Shown here one piece after another: positions 1 through 6,248 of a stretch of DNA of 6,248 nt. The position numbers and the translations under genes are program-made. The stretch covers positions 1 to 6,248 of the forward strand of contig JACQAW010000023.1 in the NCBI GenBank assembly GCA_016194725.1, in the 5' to 3' direction. Origin of the DNA: Deltaproteobacteria bacterium. GTDB lineage: Bacteria; Bdellovibrionota; UBA1018; UBA923. How positions within the stretch are numbered: position 1 is the stretch's first letter; the number at the start of each line of letters is the position of its first letter. The notes under the pieces were generated by a model. It did not search any database. It was given only the letters and a program-made list of their open reading frames with translations, and had not been told where the DNA came from.

Positions 1-551
1 AGAAACAATCCAAATCGAACGGGCCAGCTGATTTGGCCAGCTTGAACGAAGTGAACGAGTTCATGAAACGAATTTACACCAGTGGCGATTCCAAGAGTTC
101 CAATGGCAAAAAACAGCGCGGGCTCGATCAACGCAGAGTATGCCGCTTCTCTGCTAGCGCCCATGCCCTCAAAAGAGCTGCCTGTGTCCAATGCTCCTAG
201 AATCATAAACGCGCGACCCAGCCCCAAAAGATACGCGAAATATACAAAATCGCATGAGAATGCAATCGGTGAAAAACCAGGAATGATAGGGCTTAAAAGA
301 GCCGCGACAAAGCTCGTGGTTAGAACCACCCAAGGTGCGATCTGAAAAATCCACGAGCTCACATCGCTGTAAACAGGTGCCTTTCGCAAAAGGCGTCTGA
401 GATCGAAAAAGAATTGATTTAATTGCGGCCCTTTTCTCCCTGCCCAGATCGCTTTGGTTCGATTGATTAAACCGATAACAAAAATGGGCGCAATGAGAAG
501 AACAAGCAGATGAAAAACAAAGTGCATGGTGGTAATTGTTTGCGCGCTCAT
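1..551 (-). CDS. hyfC: HyfC/NuoH-like membrane subunit, C-terminus cut off by the window edge
   Basis: This is the first 183 residues of an integral membrane subunit of the NuoH/HycD/HyfC family. In hydrogenase-4, formate hydrogenlyase and complex I this subunit anchors the peripheral redox arm to the membrane and takes part in coupling electron transfer to ion pumping. A hydrophobic first helix follows the start, then a cytoplasmic loop with AGRKGPQLNQFFFDLRRLLRK (about residues 37-57), matching the family's G-R-x-G-P...Q...DL.KLl.K pattern. A later loop holds GMGASREA (about 129-136, R134 and E135), the hallmark E/G-x-G-A-S-R-E loop facing the quinone or redox side. The ATG at 551 overlaps the hyfB stop (ATGA), which indicates translational coupling, and GGCAGGG just upstream is a weak ribosome site. 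A second in-frame ATG at 527 is possible. The E. coli family member is about 320 aa, so roughly 140 residues lie left of the window. The subfamily (hydrogenase or hydrogenase-related complex) cannot be fixed here. Confidence 0.85.
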   Translation of the reverse strand, partial: MSAQTITTMHFVFHLLVLLIAPIFVIGLINRTKAIWAGRKGPQLNQFFFDLRRLLRKAPVYSDVSSWIFQIAPWVVLTTSFVAALLSPIIPGFSPIAFSCDFVYFAYLLGLGRAFMILGALDTGSSFEGMGASREAAYSALIEPALFFAIGTLGIATGVNSFHELVHFVQAGQISWPVRFGLF

Positions 552-2393
552 CGCCCTGCCGCCAGGAGTCCGATAAGCATCAGAAACAAGAGACCCGCGC
601 CGAACACATAGCGTGGCTCCTCTCTGAGGTGACTCATCCAGCGTCAACGACAAAAACTGAGCGGAAAATGACGACCCCGTGTACTGCATTCGAGAGTTGG
701 GAGATGTATAACCACAAGCCCACGTGACATGTCTTCGGTCACTTTTCGGGAGAAGAATCCGCCGTAATGCGAATACGCAAATCAGAACTACCACAAATAT
801 GCCACCCATGCGAAGGATCGGAAGCATGACTTCTTCAAGGTGGCGCAGCGCGGGTTCCATCTCAACGCTCCCAGCTCCTGCCTGGAAGAACAAGCGAGTA
901 GGTTCCGTTACCCATCGGACTCCAGAAATCGGGATGAGCCCCATGATAATCAAACCCATCGTATGAAGCGCCATGCTAAAACGCATGGAACGAGGGGCTT
1001 CTTCATGGCATTCAATCGAGGAATCCCTCGGACTTCCCAAAAAAGTCACGCCAAAAGCACGCGTCATCGAAAGAGCCGAGATCGCGCCGATGATGGCTAA
1101 GGCAGCGGCTTCGGCGACCAATATTGCACGCGATGATGAATCTGGGATCTCGGAACTGAAAAGCCCGTTATAGATGAGAAACTCGCTCACAAAACCGTTA
1201 AAGGGCGGGAGCGCCGAGATCGCCAGTGCCCCGATCAAGAAAAAGAAACTCGTCTGCGGCATTTTCTTGATGAGTCCTCCGAGTTTTTCGAGATCAATCG
1301 TGTGAGTCATTCGATAAACCGCACCAGCGGCATAAAAGAGCAGGCACTTGAAAAGCGCGTGATTGACCACATGAAGAAGCGCTCCCGAGAAACCAAGGGC
1401 TACGAGCACGGGCTTGTGCCAATACAATCCGAGATAGCCCACACCGATCCCGATACCCGCGATTCCCACGTTTTCGGTCGACGAATAACCCAGCAGTCTC
1501 TTGAGATCTCGCTGCGTCGCCGTATAGAGAACCCCCATGAATGCCGAAAGAGTTGAGAATCCGAGAATGCACCAACCCATCCACCTTTCCGGTGTTCCCA
1601 TGAGAAGAGTAAATTTCAGAATACCGAAAATGCCAGCCTTGTGGATCACTCCAGACATCAGCGCCGAAACGTGCGCTGGCGCTGCCGAATGCGCCCGAGG
1701 CAACCACGTGTGAAAAGGAAAGTACGCTGATTTGAGGCCAAATGAGGTGAGCAACAAAAGAAAAGCAGCATTGCGTAAAGAGCTGTTCGTGCCTAAAAAG
1801 TGCCTGAATTCCTGAAAATCAAATGACCCAGTCGCGCTACCCATGATCATGAAGCCCGCGATGAGAAAAAGCAGGCTTAAATGAGTAGAGACAAGATAGT
1901 TGAAACCGGCGAAACGAATTTTCTGGTTCTTATAATCGCGAATCACCGCGAGCCAGGCTGAAAGAGCGGCTACTTCCCAGCCGAGCAAAAACACCAGAGC
2001 ATTCTCGACTGTATAAACGAGGATATAGGAGACCGATACCATGTTGAGGATCGCGAAATGAACTCCGACGTGCCGCCTGTTGCCAAAAAGAGGAGCTAGA
2101 TATCCAAGAGCGTAGATCGTACCAAGGAGTGTCATTGGGAGGGAAAAAGCGAGAAAGAAAGCGCCTAGCGCATCCACTCGAAGGCCGATGCGATCGACTG
2201 GAAAGGTCCAAAACAGCTCCCCTTTAAGCTCCGGCCCGCCAAAAAGGACCGGCAGCGTTGGAACGAGGATCAAAACCGAAGCAATCGCTTGTGAGACGAT
2301 AGCCGCCCATGCTTGAGTATGATTTCCGCGCAGAGCAAAACACAGCGCAGCTCCAATAAGAAGCACCAGTGTACTTGCTAAGATGAAACTCAT
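548..2393 (-). CDS. hyfB: HyfB/HycC-like proton-translocating antiporter subunit, frameshifted near its 3' end
   Basis: This is a large polytopic membrane protein of the NuoL/NuoN/MrpD antiporter-like family, closest in motifs to hydrogenase-4 component B and HycC. Such subunits carry protons or sodium ions across the membrane in ion-pumping hydrogenase and complex I-type machines. Channel residues seen are E140 in GWEVAALSAW, K221 in GLKSAYFPFHTWLPRAH, K252 in SALMSGVIHKAG, K349 in HALFKCLLF, and PPFNGFVSEF at 396-405 with E404. The HyfB-type tail motif WACGY...RMQYTGSSFSAQF follows at 558-580. The ATG at 2393 opens directly into a hydrophobic helix, and no upstream coding extension is seen, so this is probably the first gene of the operon. 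Downstream of about base 647 the original frame becomes a hydrophilic stretch running into hyfC. The frame one base further on gives a typical end, REEPRYVFGAG followed by a Leu-rich helix, stopping at the TGA at 550-548. With one base removed near 638-647 the protein would be 614 aa, close to E. coli HycC (608). This may be a sequencing error or a real mutation. Confidence 0.85.
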
Positions 2394-2453
2394 TTTGGCT
2401 CTCTTTCGCTCGGCGTCAGTCTCTCGAATCAGTAAAACCAAGACTATCATTAA

Positions 2454-2467
2454 TGCAACATATTGCA
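2454..2467. promoter_or_regulatory. Operator-like inverted repeat upstream of hyfB
   Basis: TGCAA-CATA-TTGCA is a perfect 5-base inverted repeat with a 4-base spacer, centred about 67 bases upstream of the hyfB ATG in an AT-rich patch. The two half-sites on about one helical turn, and the position over the likely hyfB promoter, suit a dimeric transcription factor. The N4 spacing resembles FNR/CRP-type sites, but the half-site sequence is not that of FNR (TTGAT). No confident -35/-10 pair was found, and no sigma-54 GG-N10-GC element lines up with the two TTGCA sequences. The assignment rests on symmetry and position only. Confidence 0.3.
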
Positions 2468-2730
2468 ATAATAAGCGAACAACGCCCTACGAAGAACATC
2501 GAAAACCTGGCGGCCGCCTCGTCGACTTCGGCGGCTCTCGAGATGGATGGATCAAAATGAGCCGACGAATGTATTTTATGAAGTCGAAGTTGAACCGCGA
2601 GTCACCGGCATTGTATTGATGATGTAGAATTGCTATTGGGTTGCTCTTACGAAGGGCCTTTTTGTGATGTTCGCAAACTCCTGCTTAAGCTTCCAACTTC
2701 CTTCGCATTGGATATGCCGTGAGGATGTTT

Positions 2731-2746
2731 GGGCCTGAGTAGGCCC
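2731..2746. repeat. Small perfect hairpin (6-base stem, 4-base loop)
   Basis: GGGCCT-GAGT-AGGCCC is a perfect inverted repeat in the middle of the divergent gap. It is GC-rich enough to fold in RNA, but no T tract follows on either strand, so it is not a typical rho-independent terminator. It could be an operator, an RNA structure or chance. Confidence 0.35.
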
Positions 2747-3128
2747 GTGTACGATTTATACAGGAATCAATTTCAGTACGGGTTTAATGTTCCATGGGTT
2801 TGTCGTCCGGAGATTCCTGGAAATGAGCTTGAAGCCAAGATAAGTTTCGTCGTTTCTCTCCAAAGGGACGAGGCTCATTTTTTGAAATTCCGAACTAATG
2901 AGCTATGCAAATCGAACTCTTGCTCACACCACGAGATATCTGGTTTAGACTGGCTTGAATCCGACCAGGAAGAGCGGATCTTCGTAACTACTCGGATGTG
3001 TCACGGCCAGATGGGTTGAAGGGCTCCTAACAGGGGGCATCGTCTTTTTAATTCTGGTGATTTCCAAATTCTATTCCAAATGGCGGGGTGGCTGGTTTGT
3101 TGCCAAGAAAAGCCGGATAACCTGTATC

Positions 3129-3224
3129 GGTACCCGGCCCGGAACTGGGTCGGGGTCCGGAGCCGGTTCAGGTACCGGCAACAGTTACCGTATACGGGTC
3201 ACCGGTCACAGGCCACTGGTCACC
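3129..3224. repeat. Degenerate tandem repeat, period 6 (GGNNCC-like) then period 7 (GGTCACC-like)
   Basis: From 3129 the sequence splits into hexamers that mostly start GG and end in C: ggtacc, cggccc, ggaact, gggtcg, gggtcc, ggagcc, ggttca, ggtacc, ggcaac, agttac, decaying by about 3195. From 3197 it changes to four heptamers: ggtcacc, ggtcaca, ggccact, ggtcacc. The units are near-palindromic, including GGTACC twice exactly 42 bases apart and ACCGGT at 3201. The change from period 6 to 7 argues that it is not selected as protein. It ends about 35 bases before the next gene, so it could be a protein-binding array, a structured leader or an unstable simple repeat. Confidence 0.65.
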
Positions 3225-3246
3225 GGCTTTGAATTTAATGACGATA

Positions 3247-3260
3247 ACCCTTAATAGGGT
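3247..3260 (+). promoter_or_regulatory. Perfect inverted repeat abutting the PLD start codon
   Basis: ACCCT-TAAT-AGGGT is a perfect 5-base stem with a 4-base loop whose last base touches the ATG at 3261. Its right arm contains AGGG, the only Shine-Dalgarno-like sequence nearby, so folding would hide it. AGGG is too close to the ATG at 3261 for ideal spacing and too far from the alternative ATG at 3282. A TTGAAT at 3229-3234 lies 17 bases before TAATAG at 3252, a weak possible promoter pair that would place transcription start near or past the first ATG. Confidence 0.35.
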
Positions 3261-4560
3261 ATGCCTAATCTTTCGCGGCCGATGACGCCGCTCTCACGAT
3301 CGTTCGCGGTTTCCAATTTCCTAGCGAGTCTCGGCGTTTGCGCGACGCTGCTGGGTCTGCTGGCAATTCCTGCCCACGCCGACAAAGTCCGCCTGCTGGT
3401 CACCGACCAAACGCGGCTCGAGGCCCATTTTGACGTGGTCGACAACGCCGTTGAGACTCTCGATGTCTCGTTTGCCTTCTTTCACGACGATTACGTCAGC
3501 CGGGCCTTTCTAAACAAGCTGGTCGAGGCCGCTAACCGAAAGGTGAAAGTTCGCCTGCTTCTCGATGGCCTCAACAACGATCTTCCGCGCGACATGGTGG
3601 CCTACCTGATTCACAACGGAGTTCAGGTCAAACTCTATCACTACCTCTCGCTCCATCCCCGAACGTGGAGCGCCAAAGTATCCTGGCTCTGGAAGCGCAT
3701 GCACGACAAGCAGGTCGTGGCCGATGGCTGGCGTCTGATCGCGGGCACCGAGAACATGTCGTGGCTTTCGGGGCCGCAACCTGCTTATCGAAGGCACATC
3801 GGCGAGCTTTTCCAAAGATTACTACGATGCGGTATGGAACAGCGCCGACGTCACCGAGCCCCCCTACTCACTCAAGCTCACCCCCGAAAAGTGGCAGAAG
3901 CAGGAGCAGCTGCTCGCTGTAGCCCAGTCGAAGATCGTGAACTTTCCACTGCCGGCCGACGACGAGCTCGTGCCCGACCCCGCCCTTGAGTTCGATATCG
4001 ACGCCAACTCGGTCCGCTTCGTGTCCAAGCTGGGCGATCTCAATAACGATGGCACTGGCCTTGAGCGCACGATCGTCGAGATGATCAAGAGCGCCAGGAC
4101 CAGAATCATCATCGAGACTCCCTATCTGCTACTGACCCCGGAATTCACCAAGCTGCTCATTGCCAAGGCGGGTGATCATATCGAAATCACGATCTACACC
4201 AACTCGCGCGACTCCAATAACCATCCCACGGGCAACCCGCTCTACCAGGCCGCGGCCCACGACATCGCCCGAACACCGGGAATCACCGTCAAGGAATGGT
4301 CGGGCACCGAAACCCTGCACGGAAAAACCGTCATCGTCGACCTCGACCAGGTGCTCATCAGCTCGTATAATTTCAACCTGCGCTCGGCTGAGCATGACTC
4401 CGAAAGCGGTGTCTACATGCGTAGCAAGAAGGCCACCGCGGCCACCGAAAGCGATCTTCAGGTGAACCGCTTCAAGCGCCTGGCCCAGCCCGGACTGCTC
4501 ACCAAATGCGGGCTGAAATTCCTTGAAAATCTGCTGCTTCCAACCAAAAGCCAGTGGTAA
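3261..4560 (+). CDS. Exported phospholipase D superfamily protein with two HKD motifs, one-base frameshift
   Basis: The PLD superfamily hydrolyses or transfers phosphodiester bonds. Members include phospholipases, cardiolipin synthases and nucleases, all forming the active site from two HxKxxxxD motifs. HKD1 is HDKQVVADG at H148, K150 and D155, followed by GTENMS. HKD2 is HGKTVIVD at H353, K355 and D360 (numbered with the frame repaired), followed by SSYNFNLRSAEHDSESG, which resembles the ISSFNLDPRS tail of cardiolipin synthase ClsC-type enzymes. The N-terminus is a Sec signal peptide: basic residues, a hydrophobic core at 20-36, and likely cleavage after AHA at 40, so the enzyme should act in the periplasm or outside. 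Translation shifts frame in the GGGG run at 3770-3773. Dropping one G joins TENMSWLSG to RNLLIEGTSASFSK and gives 432 aa with both motifs. Without the repair, the first frame reads on to 3989 and loses HKD2. The start at 3261 is uncertain; ATG 3282 (M8) also keeps the signal peptide. Substrate unknown. Confidence 0.8.
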
Positions 4561-4604
4561 TCATTAGTTGACTAATTAGATCAAAAATAATAGGGTCCGC
4601 TGCC
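4561..4604 (+). promoter_or_regulatory. AT-rich spacer with inverted repeat, possible promoter and ribosome site
   Basis: The 44 bases between the PLD and protease genes are much richer in A+T than the flanking coding DNA. They contain ATTAGT-TG-ACTAAT, a perfect inverted repeat at 4563-4576, overlapping TTGACT at 4568-4573, a good -35 match. No well-spaced -10 follows: TAATAG at 4588 is only 14 bases away. AGGG at 4592-4595 lies 9 bases before the ATG and is a plausible ribosome site. The protease may therefore be co-transcribed with the PLD gene or have its own regulated promoter. Confidence 0.35.
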
Positions 4605-5432
4605 ATGAAGAAGTATTCCGTCGCCCTCGCAGTCGTCGCAGGTTTGGCTCTGAATCTCGCCGAAAACCCGGCTCACGCCATGGCCGGAAAGCGAATCACG
4701 CAGGCCGAAATGAACGCAGCCTGCACCCAGGCGGCGACCGAGGGGTTCACGCAGTGGAAACAACCGAACTGGCATAAAATCTCGCGCAGCCTGCCCGACC
4801 ACAATCTGGTCCTGCCCGTCAACTTCGTGGCCTATAACGAAAAGGGCTGGCTGAGCGGCGAGCTCGACGAGGGCTCGGCGCAAATGTATCTCGAACAGCT
4901 GCGCGATACCTATCGCGGCTGCGGAATCGACGTCGAGCTGCACAGTCTCAAGTTCGTCGCGGGGCCCACGTTTCTCAACAGCCTCGACCTGAACTCCGAA
5001 GAGCTCACGCACCTGAGCGACAAAGAGCGTTGCCTGTTCACGCCCCTGCACGTCGATGGCGAGGTGAACGTTTACTTCGTCGAAGGCGTGGGCTCAAAGC
5101 TTTCAGTGGGCCGCAGCCATGCGTGGCTTCAGGCCTATATGAATCCGGAAAAAAACGGCGACTCCCGCTTTATCGGCGCGGCGGTGGTCACCACCTTTGA
5201 CCGCTCCAGCTTCAGCAAGGCGCACCCCTATGTCGTGCCCCACGAAGTGGGACACCTGGTGCTGAACACCGGCCACGTGTCGACCTATAATCTCATGGCC
5301 GACAGCGCCGAAAAGCTTTCCTACTACCTGACCGGCGAGCAGTGCGAGCTTGCGCGAAGCAGCCCGTTTCTCAGATCGCGGGACTCGCTGGGCGCCCTGC
5401 CGGCGCTGGCAGCTGGCCGCCGCGGCGACTGA
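4605..5432 (+). CDS. Exported putative zinc metalloprotease (metzincin-like HExxH protein)
   Basis: This is a 275-aa protein that I do not recognise as a named family but which carries a zinc-protease signature. The N-terminus MKKYSVALAVVAGLALNLA is a Sec signal peptide with likely cleavage after AHA at residue 25. HEVGHLVLNTGH at 213-224 gives zinc-ligand candidates H213, H217 and H224 and the general-base candidate E214. NLM at 229-231, seven residues after H224, looks like a metzincin Met-turn. Canonical metzincins are HExxHxxGxxH with the third histidine at +10; here it is at +11 and the glycine is shifted, so this is a variant. The mature part has four cysteines (C40, C106, C143, C247), an even number that could form disulfides outside the cytoplasm. 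The C-terminal LTGEQCELARSSPFLRS closes the domain. AGGG lies 9 bases before the ATG. The gene follows the PLD gene on the same strand at 44 bases, suggesting shared expression, and converges on acs. Activity and target are unknown. Confidence 0.75.
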   Translation: MKKYSVALAVVAGLALNLAENPAHAMAGKRITQAEMNAACTQAATEGFTQWKQPNWHKISRSLPDHNLVLPVNFVAYNEKGWLSGELDEGSAQMYLEQLRDTYRGCGIDVELHSLKFVAGPTFLNSLDLNSEELTHLSDKERCLFTPLHVDGEVNVYFVEGVGSKLSVGRSHAWLQAYMNPEKNGDSRFIGAAVVTTFDRSSFSKAHPYVVPHEVGHLVLNTGHVSTYNLMADSAEKLSYYLTGEQCELARSSPFLRSRDSLGALPALAAGRRGD

Positions 5433-5450
5433 CACTATCGTGCCTCAATT

Positions 5451-6248
5451 TCAGCCTTCGTCCTGGTAGTCGCGCAGCGAGGAAAGCACCGAAAGGTCTT
5501 CGAGCGTCGTCGTGTCGCCCATCGTCTTGTTACCAGCCGCGATGTCACGCAGCAGACGACGCATGATCTTTCCGCTGCGGGTTTTTGGCAAAGCATCGGT
5601 GAAACGAATTTCGTCGGGCCGCGCCAGCGCGCCGATTTCTTTCACCACGTGAGCTTTCAGCTCATCGGTGGTCAGCTTGCCTTTGAATTCCTTCTTGGGC
5701 GTGACGAACGCGCAGATTCCAGTGCCCTTGAGGTCGTCGGGACGACCCACCACGGCGGCCTCCGCCACCTTGGGGTTACTGACCAGCGCGCTTTCGATTT
5801 CCATCGTGCCCAGCCGGTGACCCGCAACGTTGATCACGTCGTCAATGCGCCCCATGATCCAGAAGTAACCGTCTTTGTCCTTGTGCGCGCCATCGCCGGT
5901 AAAATAATAAGGCTCGCGCTCGAAACCGCCCGGCCCGGCGATCTCAGAGAAATAAGTTTTCCGGTACCGCTCGGGGTCGCCCCAGATCGTGCGCAGCTGC
6001 GAAGGCCACGGCTTCGTGATCACGAGCTTGCCGCCGCTGCCAGGAGCCACCGAATGGCCCTTGTCGTCGACGACATCGACGTAAATACCGGGCAGCGGCT
6101 GTGTTGCCGAACCCGGTTTGGTTGCCGTGACGCCAGGCAAAGGACTGACCATGATGCCACCCGTTTCGGTCTGCCACCACGTATCCACGATCGGGCAACG
6201 CTCGTGACCGATCACGCGCTGATACCACATCCAGGCTTCGGGGTTGAT
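5451..6248 (-). CDS. acs: Acetyl-CoA synthetase (AMP-forming), C-terminal 265 residues
   Basis: Cytoplasmic enzyme of the ANL adenylate-forming superfamily that makes acetyl-CoA from acetate, ATP and CoA through an acetyl-AMP intermediate, allowing growth on acetate. The visible part starts INPEAWMWYQ and contains, in order, DTWWQTETGG (nucleotide/acetate-binding core), YYFTGDGA with the ribose-binding Asp, GRIDDVINVAGHRLGTMEIE (hinge and start of the mobile C-terminal domain) and PKTRSGKIMRRLLR near the end. The lysine in SGK (codon 5570-5568) is the catalytic lysine that Pat-type acetyltransferases modify in studied homologues. The protein ends RDYQDEG. E. coli Acs is 652 aa, so about 390 residues lie beyond the right edge. 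Every expected motif in the visible part is intact. The stop is 18 bases from the protease stop on the other strand, and no clear terminator lies between them. No link to the neighbouring genes is evident. Confidence 0.95.
   Translation of the reverse strand: MNPEAWMWYQRVIGHERCPIVDTWWQTETGGIMVSPLPGVTATKPGSATQPLPGIYVDVVDDKGHSVAPGSGGKLVITKPWPSQLRTIWGDPERYRKTYFSEIAGPGGFEREPYYFTGDGAHKDKDGYFWIMGRIDDVINVAGHRLGTMEIESALVSNPKVAEAAVVGRPDDLKGTGICAFVTPKKEFKGKLTTDELKAHVVKEIGALARPDEIRFTDALPKTRSGKIMRRLLRDIAAGNKTMGDTTTLEDLSVLSSLRDYQDEG

Larger units (their letters stand above)
2394..3260. other. Divergent intergenic region without a convincing gene
   Basis: These 867 bases separate the leftward hyf operon from the rightward secreted-protein genes, so promoters for both directions should lie here. 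Open frames exist at 2383-2619 (overlapping the hyfB start), 2729-3019 (TTG start, 96 codons) and 3057-3254 (GTG start), but none has a good ribosome site, a recognisable domain or a signal peptide. The last is only the low-complexity translation of a DNA repeat. I recognise no tRNA, other RNA gene or transposase remnant. Listed separately are an operator-like inverted repeat, a hairpin, the tandem repeat and a start-proximal inverted repeat. A further GC stem, GCCGCC at 2513-2518 pairing with GGCGGC at 2530-2535 across an 11-base loop, has no T tract. Confidence 0.6.

Noticed and set aside
548..655. A genuine HyfB-HyfC fusion protein
   Set aside because: The in-frame linker is unlike either family, while the neighbouring frame gives a natural HyfB end and a classic ATGA stop-start overlap.
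1294..1707. Minus-strand 137-codon open frame inside hyfB
   Set aside because: It lies in a different frame from the family-matching HyfB translation and has no recognisable motif; a shadow frame.
2394..2490. Sigma-54 promoter for hyfB, as known for E. coli hyf/hyc operons
   Set aside because: Two TTGCA sequences are present on the minus strand, but neither has GG ten bases before its GC.
2507..2540. Cluster of NotI, SalI and XhoI sites that resembles a cloning linker
   Set aside because: The sites are separated by unrelated bases and flanked by sequence continuous with the rest; chance in GC-rich DNA is enough, and no vector sequence is visible.
2383..2619. Plus-strand 78-codon open frame across the hyfB start
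   Set aside because: It overlaps the hyfB start codon antisense, lacks a ribosome site and has no recognisable motif.
2900..2970. Possible tRNA (TTGAATCC and ATCGAAC stretches)
   Set aside because: No acceptor stem pairing or GTTCRA T-loop context is present.
3057..3254. Small Gly-rich protein gene (GTGSGSGAGSGTG)
   Set aside because: The Gly-X pattern is simply the translation of the hexamer DNA repeat; there is no good start, and the period changes to 7 within the frame.
3261..4560. PLD gene as part of a defence system with a PLD-type nuclease
   Set aside because: The protein has a Sec signal peptide and the neighbours are a secreted protease and acs; there is no helicase, sensor or methylase partner.
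5425..5473. Bidirectional terminator between the protease gene and acs (GCGACT...AGTCGC)
   Set aside because: The 6-base arms are 37 bases apart, lie within coding sequence and have no T tract.

Overview
The window reads as chromosomal DNA of a Gram-negative bacterium. Two of its genes encode proteins with Sec signal peptides, the left part encodes membrane subunits of a respiratory-type complex, and the right end encodes a bacterial AMP-forming acetyl-CoA synthetase. The right half is clearly GC-rich (hand count 68% over bases 5701-5760), while parts of the left half are near 42% (bases 1741-1800). A deltaproteobacterial or Bdellovibrionota-like host would fit, but nothing in the window proves a lineage.

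Layout. Bases 2393 to 1, minus strand: hyfB followed by hyfC, two integral membrane subunits of a hydrogenase-4 / formate hydrogenlyase / complex I-like ion-pumping complex. The operon continues beyond the left edge. HyfB carries the ion-channel residues expected of antiporter-like subunits. Near its 3' end the reading frame slips by one base, so an uncorrected translation runs straight into HyfC and looks like a fusion. The shifted frame instead ends in a normal hydrophobic tail at a TGA that overlaps the hyfC ATG.

Bases 2394-3260: an 867-base gap between divergent transcription units with no convincing gene. It holds an operator-like inverted repeat upstream of hyfB, a small hairpin, a degenerate tandem repeat with period 6 then 7, and a perfect inverted repeat touching the next start codon.

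Bases 3261-5432, plus strand: two genes for exported proteins, 44 bases apart. The first is a two-HKD phospholipase D superfamily protein interrupted by a one-base frameshift in a GGGG run. The second is a putative zinc metalloprotease with an HExxH motif, a third histidine and a Met-turn-like NLM. Both are preceded by the same 9-mer, TAATAGGGT.

Bases 5451-6248, minus strand: the C-terminal 265 residues of acetyl-CoA synthetase, convergent with the protease gene and running off the right edge.

I see no CRISPR array, RNA gene, transposase or recognisable defence system. The points most worth following up are the hyf-like complex (whose catalytic subunits lie outside the window), the secreted PLD/metalloprotease pair, the intergenic repeat, and two one-base frameshifts that may be assembly errors.
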